Below, piece after piece: positions 34,535-45,559 of a stretch of 64,000 nucleotides of DNA (position 1 is the first letter of the stretch; the number at the start of each line of letters is the position of its first letter). Under the pieces are notes generated by a model. The model searched no databases. It was not told the origin of the DNA and was given only the letters and a program-made list of their open reading frames with translations. The translations under genes were made by a program, and so were the position numbers. The stretch spans positions 101,545,001 through 101,609,000 of the forward strand of contig CM027379.1 in NCBI GenBank assembly GCA_015680905.1. The letters run 5' to 3'. The stretch is from Coptis chinensis (lineage: Eukaryota; Streptophyta; Magnoliopsida; Ranunculales; Ranunculaceae).

Positions 34535-35787
34535 TAGGGGTGGGCAATGGGCTGGGTCGGGCTAGCCCGACCCTAAACATTTAAAGCCCTTCAGATATTA
34601 GGTAGGGTCGCCCCCCCTACCCCTAAAGTCGACAGATAGGGCGGGTCATAAGTCTAAATCTCAAGCCCTAAACCTGACCCTAGTCCTCTTTAAGGGCTTT
34701 AGGGTCGGGCTTTAGGGCCGGGCCTATATATTTTCTTTTTTTTTACTACATCAATTTTAAAACTCATTTATATTACAAAAATGTACAATAATCTACAAAC
34801 TCAAAGTCCAACCAATCTAGTAATAATCCGTATAAGTCAAAAAATTTAAAATGCACATCCACAATCTAATGAATCAAGACATCGAGGAGTTGATTTTTGT
34901 TCTTCCTTGTACTCAAACCTCACTAAAATTACATTTAACATTGAAATACATAGACAAATAATTATATTATCATTTTAAAGGAAGAAGTAATAGATATAAA
35001 GAAGAAACATAATAGTTTTGGTTAAGGGTCATGGAAGTTGTTAAACTATTTGTAATATCATAAATTATTTCTATAATAGATTCAAACAAATATAATATTA
35101 CCTTTCTTCTAATTTAAAAGTGATTCAAGCTTTGTATATGGAAATGAAAATATTGGCTTTTGAACAAGTGATGGAGAAAGGTTTGAGATTATAAATGTCA
35201 TTTTTCTGACAAAGGGTGTTTTTTGTTTCTATGTTACAAATGTCCGCTCGTATTTTCTTTAATGGTGTGGAAGGAAACCTTAGTTTTAGACTTGGCTTGG
35301 ATGTGAATAAAAATATAATTTATAAGAAAATAAGTGAGAAAAGAAATTGAGAATAATAAGTTATGGACTTTGACTTGATGATCAAAGGAATAAAGTCTTA
35401 TTTTTATTAGGCTAGTGCTCATTGTTCTTCATGCCCCGCTAAGTTGACAAGTTTTTGTTATATAAAACAAGTTATTGGAAGTACCCTTGGGTGTAAGTGA
35501 TAAATTACAAAGGACAATGTTATTTTAATTGAAAATATTTAACAAAGAGTTAGACAATTATAGTATGTGTATTTATAGTGAAAGTATGAAACAGGGCCGG
35601 TTAGGGCTTGGTTAGGGTCGGGCCTATGTTTTAGAATCTTAGCCCTAGCCCTGCCCTAGAAAGCATTAGGGCCGGCCCGGCCCGGCCCTAAACTCTGTGA
35701 GGGCTTTAGTTGTGAGGGCTTTATAGGGCTTAGGGTCGGGTCGGTCAGGGCCGGGTTAGGGTCATTAGGGCCAAATTCCCACCCCTA
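34535..35787. mobile_element. Non-autonomous hAT element, 1.25 kb
   Basis: Ends 'taggggtgggcaatggg' and 'aattcccacccctagt' carry the common plant hAT end TAGGGGTGGGCAA, and a perfect 8-bp duplication GTAGGCTC flanks the element (34527-34534 and 35788-35795). Both subterminal regions are filled with 'agggtcgggc' / 'gcccgaccct' and 'agggcttta' words. The interior has no transposase. Confidence 0.92.
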
Positions 35788-36080
35788 GTAGGCTCCATTA
35801 TGAGTTGCATGGCTGCACCGTGAGCAGATCAAGTATCATCACATAAACTTCTGTGATGTTGAACTATATATTTCGGCTAAATCAGAATCACATTATCAAG
35901 TGCCACCCCTCCAACTCCTCCAAGGATTTGCTAACTCAGAAAGTCAAAATATCTAATTTAACTATTGGGGTGAAAATCATAATTAATGCACTGTGCCGAT
36001 GACTAGGCAGCTGTATGCCGCGATTTGTATAGGGCCCAACCTACTCATCAATATAATATACTTATAGGGAGGGATCTATA

Positions 36081-36746
36081 TGTTGGAGTTATTCTTCACA
36101 TGAGGAGAAAATGATTTCTTCTTGCGTACGGAAGCCTTAGTGCGACCCGCGCTTTGAATAGGCTTTCCCAAGGCGCGACCCGTGCTCATGCCTTGGTCGA
36201 CCTCCAGACACTTTAGCGCGACCAGCGCTCGACTTGGCCTTGGCCAAGGTGCGCCCCGTGCCCATGCCTATTTTTCGAAGAATTCTATTTTGGTGGACCA
36301 CGAGTTTGCAATACAAGTTGGGGATTTTGACAAAACCTAACTAAGTCAGAAGACACGAGAGACTACACATAAGTCAGAGAAAACCCAATCTTGAAAGCTA
36401 TCAAGATTGAGAGATAACCCTTACAGAGATACAAACCTGTAAAAAGAGAGGAGTGATCTAGTAAGGTGAGAGACTGCAAAGAGTGATTGTAATCTTTCTT
36501 CCTACTTTATAAAATGATTAGCTTTTGTGGAAGTAGGCATCATTGGCCGAACCACGATATATCTTTGTATTGTGGTTTGCTTTTACTACTTTACATTATT
36601 ATCTGTTGTTAATAGTTGTTTAGCGAGTTGGGCATATTAGTTTGGTTGTAGGGAATATTGAGATTGTTGTATGGAGTTGAATTGTGTTCAAATACAAGTT
36701 ATCTGTGTAGTGGGGAATCGATTGGTATCAGTGTTTAACCCCAACA
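36081..36746 (+). repeat. 5' LTR, copia copy 1
   Basis: 666 bp, 'tgttggagttattc' to 'gtttaaccccaaca'. It contains GC-rich partly palindromic words ('ccaaggcgcgacccgtgc', 'gcgcgaccagcgc') repeated at about 36140-36270, where the promoter/enhancer part of an LTR is expected, and retains the empty site of the MULE found in the 3' LTR (near 36590). Confidence 0.95.
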
Positions 36747-36748
36747 AG

Positions 36749-36761
36749 TGGTATCAAAGTC
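36749..36761 (+). promoter_or_regulatory. Primer binding site, copia copy 1
   Basis: tggtatcaaagtc lies two bases after the 5' LTR; it differs from the tRNA-Met site tggtatcagagc by an A, which may be mutation. Confidence 0.8.
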
Positions 36762-36855
36762 AGGTTAGATTAGCCTAGGGTATTATCCAAATCTTGGCCG
36801 GAAGGTGTTTGACAAAACTCCTGAGAGAAGATTTGAGTTTAAATAACTTGTTGAG

Positions 36856-37659
36856 ATGGACAATTCCATGAACACTCGCATGACGAACCTAAATAGGAAG
36901 AACTACACCATTTGGAAAGCCAAGATGGAATATTTGTTTTATTGTAAGGACTTGACACAACCAATTGAGAATGGAGGAGAAAGACTGGAAACGGTTGCTG
37001 CGGCTGAGTGGAGCAAGCTTGACAGAAAAGCAATTTGGTACATTCGACAGTGGATTGACAATAGTGTCTTTCACCATGTATCCCAAGAGACTACAGCTTT
37101 TGGCTTGTGGAAGAAACTCGAAGACCTCTATGAGAGGAAGTCGGGCGGAAACCAAATGCTGGTCGTTAAGAAGTTTGCCAACACGAAATACCAAGAAGGT
37201 TCTTCAATGTCTGAGCATCTTAACGAAATACATAATATCATCAATCAGATGCATTTGATGAAGATTAATTTCGGAGACGAAGTTGAGGCTTTGTTTCTAT
37301 TATGCTCTCTACCCGAAAGTTGGGATACATTAGCAGTTTCTCTACGCGGAGCAACCAAAGATGGAATTGTTTCCATGGAGATGGCTACCACATCTTTGTT
37401 GAATGAGGAGACTAGAAGGAGTTCAAAAAGCAGCTCCTCTCATTCAGAGATCCTTGTCACAGAGAAACCAGGGAGAGGTAAAGGAAGAAAACCATCTCGT
37501 TTTAGAAGTGATGACAGAAGTAAACCTAGGGGTGAAGCTAGAACTCCTAAGGCAGAAAGACAATGTTACTATTGTGCCACCAAGGGTCACTTCAGATATG
37601 AGTACAGAATATTGAAGAGGGATGAGAAAAATAACTGCGTACATGAAGACATGGTATAG
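36856..37659 (+). pseudogene. Copia gag, copy 1
   Basis: An open frame of 267 codons, the longest intact piece of this element. It begins MDNSMNTRMTNLNRKNYTIW and carries the copia gag (UBN2-type) core, including LWKKLEDLYERKSGGNQML, MSEHLNEIHNIINQMHLM and EVEALFLLCSLPESW. A basic region follows, then a zinc knuckle CYYCATKGHFRYEYR. The last cysteine of the CX2CX4HX4C knuckle is replaced by tyrosine, and the frame stops soon after (37657-37659) instead of continuing into protease. In the life cycle gag forms the particle around the RNA. The knuckle lesion and early stop indicate a dead copy. Confidence 0.9.
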
Positions 37660-37739
37660 AGGAACGGAAACACAGGTAGAGATACTACCGCACTAGTCGA
37701 CGACATAGTTGGAATTGTGTCAGATTGTGGTGTACTGTG

Positions 37740-40700
37740 TGATGTCTTAGTACCTCATGCCATGATACAGAGTGCGTGATAGATACAAGAGCATCCTATC
37801 ACGTCACACCACACAGGGAATTCTTCACTACCTACAGCTGTGGTGAATATGGTGAAGTGAAGATGGGTAACAGTGGTGTCTCGAAGATTATAGGCATTGG
37901 AGATGTTTATGCAGAAACCAATGTCGGCTACACCTTGACACTCAAGGATGTAAGACGTGTCTCTGACATACGACTAAGCCTAATTTCGGCTGAGAAGTTA
38001 GATGACGATGGCTTTGTAAACTCGTTTGGTAACATGGTATGAAAACTGAGCAGAGGTTCCATTATAGCAGCCAGAGAGAAGAAAACTTGCTCTCTTTACA
38101 AAACACAGGCTAGTTTGTGTAAAACAGAAGTGAATGCGGCAGAAGAAAAAGCTTCCTCCGAACTGTGGCACAAGAGACTGTGTCATATAGGCATAAAAAG
38201 GATGGAAATTCTTGCTAAGTAAAAGGCATTGCTAGACATTAAAGGTACACATTTAAATACATGTACTCACTGTTTGGTAGGAAAGCAACACAGGGTGTCT
38301 TTCTAAAGATTTCCGTCTCACAGAAAGGACAATATCCTTGAACTAGTGCACACAGATTTATGTGATCCTATAAAAGCGAAGTCCCACGGGGGAGCTTTAT
38401 ACCTCGTGACCTTCATTGATGATACGTCAAGAAAGGTATGTGCATATAGTCTGAACACCAAGGATGAAGTACTTGGCGTGCTTGAGAAATTCCATTGCAT
38501 GGTGGAAAGAGAGACAGGGAAGTTATTGAAGTGTATTCACTCAGATAATAGGGGTGAGTACATTGGGCCATCTGAAGTGTATTGCCAGAGTTATGGAATT
38601 CGTCATGAGCAGACCGTTCTCAAGACACCGCAACAGAATGAAATAGTAGAGAGAATGAACCGTACCATTATAGAGAGGATGAGATGCATGCTATCTCATT
38701 CTAAGCTACCTAGAACCTACTGGGTAGAAGCAATGCGTACAGCCGTACATGTGATCAACCTATCTCCATCGAAGCCTCTGAATAGTGACTATCCAGAGAC
38801 AGTATGGTCAGGCAGAGATGTTGATTATGGATACTTGATGGTATTTGGGCAAAGGGCATTTGTGCATATTCCGAAGGATGAGAAATCCAAGCTTGATGAC
38901 AAAGCCAAGCAGTGCATTTTTCTGGGTTATAGAGATGAAAAGTTTGGTTACAAACTCTATGATCTGATTATTAAGAAGGTAATCCGAAGTCGAGATATTG
39001 TGTTCTTTCACTAATGATCTTGTTGATTCAGAACCAGAAGTTCCTACTGTGGAACATGCAGAAGGCATTGAGAATGCAGAGAACCATGAGTTTGAAGCTC
39101 ATGATGAGAATCATATTGCTCATGATGGGATAGAACCTATTAGTATAGAAAATGCAGATGAAGTGCATGAACCACCACCAGAGCAAGCAGAATTGCATCC
39201 TCCTGAGGCACCAGCAGATGGGACAAGGAGGTCAGACAGAGAGAAACTAGCTTCAACCAGGTATCCACCACATACGTACATTCTACTATCGGATGGTGGA
39301 TAACCTATGTACTATCAAGAGGCACTTGAATGTATAGACAAAGAGAAGTGGTTGAAGGTCATGCATGACGAGATGGATTCTTTGCATAAGAATCACACTT
39401 ATGAGTTAGTTGAGAAACCGCAAGGAAAAAAAATTCTCAAGAATAAATGGATCTACAAGGTTAAGCATGAGGAGAACAATCTACACCCAAGGCACAAAGC
39501 TCACCTTGTTGTGAAGGGATTTGGTCAAACGAAAGGTATTGACTTTGATGAGATTTTCTCTCCTGTAGTGAGGATGACTTCTATCCGGGTGGTATTGGAT
39601 ATGACTGCAAGTATGAACCTAGAGGTTGAGCAGCTAGATATTAAGACAGGTTTTCTTCATGGAGACCTTGAAGAAAGATGTCTATATGGACTAGCCAGAG
39701 GGGTTTGAGGTCAAAGGTAATGAGCACCTAGTATGCAAGCTGATAAAGAATTTGTATGGGTTGAAGTAAGCACCGAGACAGTGGTACATAAAGTTTGATT
39801 TCTTTATGGCGAAGCAAGGATACAAGAAGTCTGCTTGCGATCATTGTGTGTTTGTTCAGAGATTTCCAGATGGGGATTTCATAGTGCTCTTGTTGTATAT
39901 GGATGATATGTTGATAGTTGGCCCAAACATCAACAAGATATCCAAGTTGAAGAAAGACTTGAGTAAGTCCTTTGAGATGAAAGATTTCAAGCAAAGTAGA
40001 TACTTGGAATGCGGATCACTCGTGATAGAAAGAGTGGGAAGTTGTGGCTTTCTCAAGAAAGCTACATTGAGAAGGTGTTGAAGAGATTCAACATAGATCA
40101 AGCGAAGCCAGTCAGTTGTCCGCTTGGTGGTCAATTCCGCATGACCAAAGAGATGTGTCTAAAGGGTGAACATGAGTAGAATCAGATGGAAAAGATTCCT
40201 TATGCATCCGCAGTGGGCAGCTTGATGTACGCAATATTGTGTCCAAGACCGGATATTGCTTTCGCCGTTGGTGTTGTAAGCCGATTTCTTACAAATCCGG
40301 GTAAGGAACATTGGGAAGGTGTTAAGTGGATATTGAGATATCTCAAGGGCACTTCCAAATCATGTTTGTGTTTTGGTGAAAGTAATCCCTTACTTGAAGG
40401 TCACACTGATGCAGACATGGCAGGTGATGTTGACTCGATGAAGTTCACCTCCGGTTATCTGGTTACTTTTGCAAGGGGAGCAGTTTCTTGGCAATCTAAG
40501 TTGCAAAAGTGTGTTGCCCTCTCCACTATAGAAGTCGAGTATATTGCAGCCATTGAGTGTTACAAAGAGATGCTATGGATGAAGAGGTTCTTCGACGAAC
40601 TAGGGCTAAAGTAGAAACAATTTGTAGATCTATTGACAATCAGAGCGCTATCCATCTGAGCAAGAATCCGAGTTTTCATTCTAGATCCAAGCACATACAT

Positions 40701-40865
40701 GTGCGTTATTATTGGATTAGAGAAGTACTCGAATACAAGCATTTGTGTATCGAGAAGATCCATACCAACAATAACGGGTTTGATATGATGACCAAAGTTT
40801 TATCAAAAGGTAAGTTTGATGTTTGTTGTACTACCACCATAATGGTAGCAGACTCCTCCTGTTGA
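37740..40865 (+). pseudogene. Copia pol, copy 1 (PR-INT-RT-RNase H)
   Basis: Broken frames in the copia order. Protease: IDTRASYHVTPHREFF at 37776, where the usual D-S-G motif reads D-T-R. Integrase: zinc-binding LWHKRL and CTHCLVGK with stops between (about 38160-38290), then the catalytic core HTDLCDP, IHSDNRGEYIGP and VERMNRTI (38350-38720). Linker 39010-39300. Reverse transcriptase: FDEIFSPVVRMTSIRVVLDM (39540) and YMDDMLIVG (39896). RNase H: HTDADMAGD (40402) and LSTIEVEYIAA (40518). Interruptions include stops at 38041, 38220, 39012, 39301, 39768 and 40177 and several frameshifts. The product would have processed, copied and integrated the element. It is inactive. Confidence 0.92.
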
Positions 40866-40902
40866 TTTGGAAATTGCATGGAGGTATCCCCCCTCACTGT
40901 TT

Positions 40903-40914
40903 GGGAGGGGGAGA
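40903..40914 (+). promoter_or_regulatory. Polypurine tract, copia copy 1
   Basis: gggagggggaga directly precedes the 3' LTR and would prime plus-strand synthesis. Confidence 0.9.
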
Positions 40915-41408
40915 TTGTTGGAGTTATCCCTCACATGTGAAGAAAAGCATTTCTGCTTGCGTACAGACAAAGCTTTTTTAGCGACCAGCTCTGAATAGGC
41001 TTGCCCAAGGCGCTGGGACTGCGGCGCAAGGCCATACCTTGTCAACCTCAGGGCACTTTTACCCGACCGGCCCATGCCTATTTTTTGGAGAATTCTATTT
41101 TTGTGGACTGCGAGTTTGCAATACAAGTTGGGTTTTTTGACAAAACCTAACTAAGTCAGAAGACATGAGAGACAACACATAAGTCAGAGAAAACCCAATC
41201 TTGAAAGCTATCAAGATTGAGATATAATATTTACAGAGATACAAGCCTGTAAAGAGAGAGGGGTGATCTAGTAAGGTGAGAGACTGCAAGAAGTGATTGT
41301 AATTTTCCTTCCCACTTTATAAAACAATTAGCTCTTGTGGAAGTAGGCACCATTGGTCGAACCACGATATATCTTTGTGTTGTGGTTTGCTTTTCCTGTT
41401 TTATATTA

Positions 41409-42782
41409 GGGTTATTTAGGGATTGGTCCTACTTATTTAGGGGTATTTAGGGATAGGTCATAAAATTATCGATTATTACGCTTTAGTCCTACTTTGATCG
41501 ATTGACCTTGAGTCGTCTCAGTTGACCGTGGTCAACCCATTTTATAATATTATATTTTTCATTTTTTTATGAAAATGGCCAAACTACCCTTGAGCGGGCT
41601 TGACCAGACTATCTCTAAAATGGAAAGCCCATGAGTTTTATTCCAAATTTTGAGATTGTTCCGATATATATCGGTCAATTTAATTTGTTTTTCAGATTTC
41701 CGAAATTGAAGAAACTTGTCCAAATTTCTCACTTTCCACAAACCCTTCTCACAGACAATTCATCAAACACCTACTTTAAACCAACATGTCTCGATCTATT
41801 TCTCCTAAGCCGCCACTAGTTTTTCTCTCCACTTCCAACTCCAAATCAAACTACTTTTCTATCCAAATAAAACAACTCCAAATCAATCCCCCTTTTAACA
41901 ATTTTCTCATAAACCAAATAGGAGCAGCATATATAAGAACTCAAGGAAGAAGAAAATAAAGATGTGTAGATCGACTGATAATAATGATTTTCCTACCAAC
42001 GAGATCGTTTAAAGATCAAAGTGTTTTATCTCCGCTTATTGATCTTAAACGATGAGAGGCATATCCGGTGACTATTTCCTAAGAAGGTCCAAGTTAGGCT
42101 GGTTTCATTCCGTGTAGGCAATCTTGTTTATGGCCAACGAATCCCTTGCTTGTTTGGTGGTTGCAATTGTCTGGGATTTCAATATCAAGCGCACCTAGCA
42201 ATAGGAAAGCAAGAAGAACTTATTGAGATAATCTATTCAAATCTTTCTTAACTCTGAGCTGTATGGGGTATGGCTGTAGGCGAACTGCTAGATCCATCTT
42301 TAGTTCCTAATTCCAATGCCTTTGTCAATCTTACAAAGATGCTTTTTGAAAACCTCTCCCTGAAATAATCACTCTTCGTTATCTCCCTCGCATTAGTGAA
42401 AATCATTTGGAAATCAATGATGCCAAGATTCAATCAGATGCATACGCTTACATAACTCTTCACCGAGTCAGGTCAGCTGAGAAGAACAAAGAAGCAGTTT
42501 TCGCGAGTCGCGAACGCGTTTGAGTGTTAGGATTAAAGTGAAATTTGGACAAAAACTCATGGGCTTTCCATTTTAGAGATAGTCTGGTCAAGCCCGCTCA
42601 AGGGTAGTTTGGCCATTTTTTATAAAAAACAAAAATTATATTATTATAAAATGGGTTGACCACGGTTAACTGAGATGATTCAAGGTCAATCGATAGAAGT
42701 ATGACTAAAGCCTAATAATCGATAATTTTAGGACCTATTCCTAAATACCCCTAAATAAGTAGGACCAATCCCTAATTAACCC
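41409..42782. mobile_element. Non-autonomous MULE in the copia 3' LTR
   Basis: Terminal inverted repeats of about 235 bp (41409-41642 against 42547-42782), beginning 'gggttatttagggattggtc' and ending 'gaccaatccctaattaaccc'. A 10-bp duplication TTTTATATTA (41399-41408 and 42783-42792) is derived from the LTR, and the 5' LTR shows the uninterrupted site. Length of duplication and long arms fit the Mutator superfamily. The 0.9-kb interior has no transposase but contains gene-like sequence (42270-42523), a TATA-like 'catatataag' near 41929-41938, and a 15-bp hairpin (about 42004-42053). Confidence 0.92.
42270..42523 (+). pseudogene. Gene fragment carried by the MULE, unidentified
   Basis: Reads MAVGELLDPSLVPNSNAFVN and KMLFENLSL, then after a one- or two-base frameshift PEIITLRYLPRISE, LEINDAKIQSDAYAYITLHR and VRSAEKNKEAVFASRERV before a TGA. 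The composition is protein-like and unlike the AT-rich surroundings, and it ends near the inner edge of the right terminal repeat. I do not recognise the parent gene. The likely explanation is capture of host exon sequence, as in Pack-MULEs; part of the upstream interior (41960-42260) may be further exon or intron from the same source. Confidence 0.5.
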
Positions 42783-43305
42783 TTTTATATTATTATCTAT
42801 TGTTAATAGTTGTTTAGCGAGTTGGGCATGTTAGTTTGGTTGTAGGAAATATTGAGATTGTTGTCTGAAGTTGAATTGTGTTCAAATACAAATTATCTGT
42901 GTAGTGGGAAATCGATTGGTATCGGTGTTTAACCCCAACACTATATACAACATTTTCTATATAACAGTTTATACATTTATTTATTTTTTAAAGTTGACCT
43001 AAGAGTTAATATTTTGTGGGTATGATCTTATCACTATATAGATCATATCCACAAAGTTTTAGTTTATTTTTGAAATCTCTATTCTTTTTAAAAGTAGATT
43101 TGAAAATATGATTTTTTTAATGGTTAGGATTTGAAATTTTGCAACTCTCTTTTGGCATGTTTAGAAATTTCCAAACGAACCTATTTTTAGTAGGAATGTT
43201 CTTTATGCCTCTATGGTGAGAATGTGAGATCCACAAAAAAATAAAATTTTATATGAATTTGTAGAATAAGATATAGACTATTGTATAAAGTGTTGTGTAT
43301 AGATC

Positions 43306-43806
43306 CATGGGAGGACCCACTGTATAGGCAGGGTATTCAAGTGAATACCCTCAAGTTTCTCCCAAAAAAAATAAAAATAAAATAGTAGGCTTAAATGTTT
43401 AATATTTAACTTAACCCATTAGTATTTAGCCAAAAAAAAAACTTGGCTCATTAGTTAATGATTTTTAATATTTTGGATTAAGGACTTTGTAAGACTGTAA
43501 GGTAGGCCAAGTCCACACTTTTACTTTTACTCCAATGAGTAATTCATTTCGTTTTTTTCTAGTAAATTTTTCAAATGTTTTTGATTTCTCAATCACCTTC
43601 TCTATTATTTGGACATTTTCTCGGATTCATTTATCAAACCATCTTGAATTCTCATTTCAATTTCTCGCGGGTATCTTTTTGAAATCATATATTTATACCG
43701 TTATTTTTTTTTTATTTTTATTTTACATAACACTAAAGAAAATTTTTGTTGTTGAATTTTCGACTTAGCTTGAATACCTTCGAGGAAACTACGGAGTCTG
43801 CCCCTG
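43306..43806. mobile_element. Small hAT-type element
   Basis: A perfect 8-bp duplication TATAGATC (43298-43305 and 43807-43814) bounds 501 bp. Ends 'catgggaggaccc' and 'gagtctgcccctg' are imperfect inverted repeats of a CAGGGGCGGA-type end, and 'ggtattcaag' recurs in inverted form further in. No transposase. Confidence 0.75.
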
Positions 43807-43814
43807 TATAGATC

Positions 43815-45559
43815 CTTCCTAATATATTTATATAAATATAATTGTGCATCCCAAGAACTCTGCCACAATGTGTATTAATAACTGATATTAATAGTACATA
43901 TCATTGCATAATCAATGGCATCTAATATGGGCTGATTGGCAGCATATATCCTAGATTCCTAGAGCTTTTCGTTGTAGAATCGGGTTTTTACCCAGAAGTT
44001 CATAACAGATATTTTGGACACACAATCAGTGAAGTGGAGTTTTCAGTTGCCCTCGCAAATGGGCCCACTGCACGACTCACCGCGTTAACATCCGACTTGG
44101 AGGTGACGCCAATATAACGACATGTGTTTGTTCAATAATACAATTTGACTTTTTCTTTCATCCTCAATCGGTTTAAACTTGGAATACAAGAAAATGTATG
44201 GGCTTGGGCCTAATGTTATGTATCTCTGATAGGGGAGGATACAAACTTCTTGTTCGGCTTAGGTGAGCTGAATGCTAGAATCAAACTCAACCTGTTAACA
44301 TGCCTTTAAATTCAGCAAATCCTTCTTTTTTGGTTTGGCTTGGTTCAAGTTTGACGGGCATAATATTTTACAGAGATCCAAATCACATTTTTTGGTATGA
44401 CTACAGTCTACAGTCCATAGCATTTTAATAGGTGTATGGGAAAAACAAAAAGAAATGAAAGAGAGGAAGGAAGAAAAGGAAGAGGAATTAGCCTGTTCAT
44501 AACCAGTCATTTGGCTTCATTATATGTTTTTTAAAAATTTGTAAGGTACTTTAAAACCTATCCCTATCCCTATCCCTATCCCTATCCGGGCACCTTCTAT
44601 TTTGTGTTGGATAGACCCAAAAAAAAAATATTACAAATTTATTATTATCCTAAAAATCTATTTTGTGTTGGATAGACCCAAAAAAAAAATATATTACAAA
44701 TTTGTTATTATCCTAAAAAACATGTTTTGTGTTAACATATTACAACCTCCTTTTGCCTTTACCTTATTTGTCTTCTCCTACATCCCCACTTTTAAAACTC
44801 CAAATTCTAAATCAACTTTTTAATGTAATTCCAAAAAACAACATTTAATTGAAATCAACTTCTATATAAAACACAATTTTGAATACTCTTGAGTGGGGGG
44901 AGAAGAAGATGAAACCAAAACTGGTTGTAGCCGGTTTTCTTAGTTTTTTTTTTTTTTATTTAGATTCTATGTTGTGCCCAACATAATTAGATGCCATAAG
45001 TGGAGTCGGGTCCAACACAATTTGGAGTATGTGAATAACAAGAAAAACTATATAGATCGAAATGGTCAAATAGTAGTTTTCCAAAATAGTACACATGTCA
45101 TAAAAAAAAAATGGTTATAATGATTGTAGAAGCATGCTTAGCACGGGACGAATTGCATTTAAAAAGACGATGGTCATTCAATGTGTATAAACGCGTCTGT
45201 TTAAAAAAATGTTTGACCTTCACCGTGCAAATTGCTAACATGGTATTAGAGTAGCACCAAATATACCCTTTCTGTGGATGTAGTTCAGCTAAACACAGCT
45301 AGGTATATTAGATTATTCTTTAACACAATGGAAATTTAACTAGCACAACAACAACAACAAAAATTACTTGTGGTGGTTGTATACTTGTATAAATTGGCAA
45401 ATATGTATACGGTTTTTATATATTATGTACATATTTAGTTGCGTTCAAGCTAGCTTCAGGGAAGCATTAATTGCATGTATATGAAAAACACTATCGGATG
45501 GTGGTGTAAGAAAGAAACATAGCAAATACCTTGTTCAAGGAGTGACTCTCCAGGACAGA
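43815..45559. other. Intergenic with short tandem repeats
   Basis: 44557-44587 is a perfect run of five CCCTAT units. At 44597-44722 a 61-bp unit beginning 'ctattttgtgttggatagac' occurs twice, with a third partial copy. No gene recognised. Confidence 0.6.

Larger units (their letters stand above)
36081..42940 (+). mobile_element. Copia element, Tork/TNT1-like (copy 1)
   Basis: Complete structure: target duplication CTATA (36076-36080 and 42941-42945), 5' LTR 36081-36746, primer site from 36749, gag-pol remnants 36856-40865, polypurine tract 40903-40914, and 3' LTR 40916-42940. The 3' LTR is enlarged by a nested MULE (41409-42782). The polyprotein order gag, protease, integrase, reverse transcriptase, RNase H is that of Ty1/copia, and the wording of the integrase and RT resembles the TNT1/Tork lineage. 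Several stops and frameshifts make it non-functional. Copy 2 lies at 49835-55329 in the opposite orientation. Confidence 0.95.
40916..42940 (+). repeat. 3' LTR, copia copy 1, split by a MULE
   Basis: LTR sequence 40916-41408 and 42793-42940 around a 1.37-kb insertion and its duplicated site. Without the insertion it would be about 640 bp, like the 5' LTR, from which it also differs by small deletions in the GC-rich part near 41010-41080. Confidence 0.93.

Noticed and set aside
35796-36075. LINE RNase H gene
   Set aside because: Only a weak reading with stops; too little for a separate call.
41962-42090. F-box start inside the MULE (DFPTNEIV)
   Set aside because: Only a few residues match and a stop follows at once; not enough for a family call.
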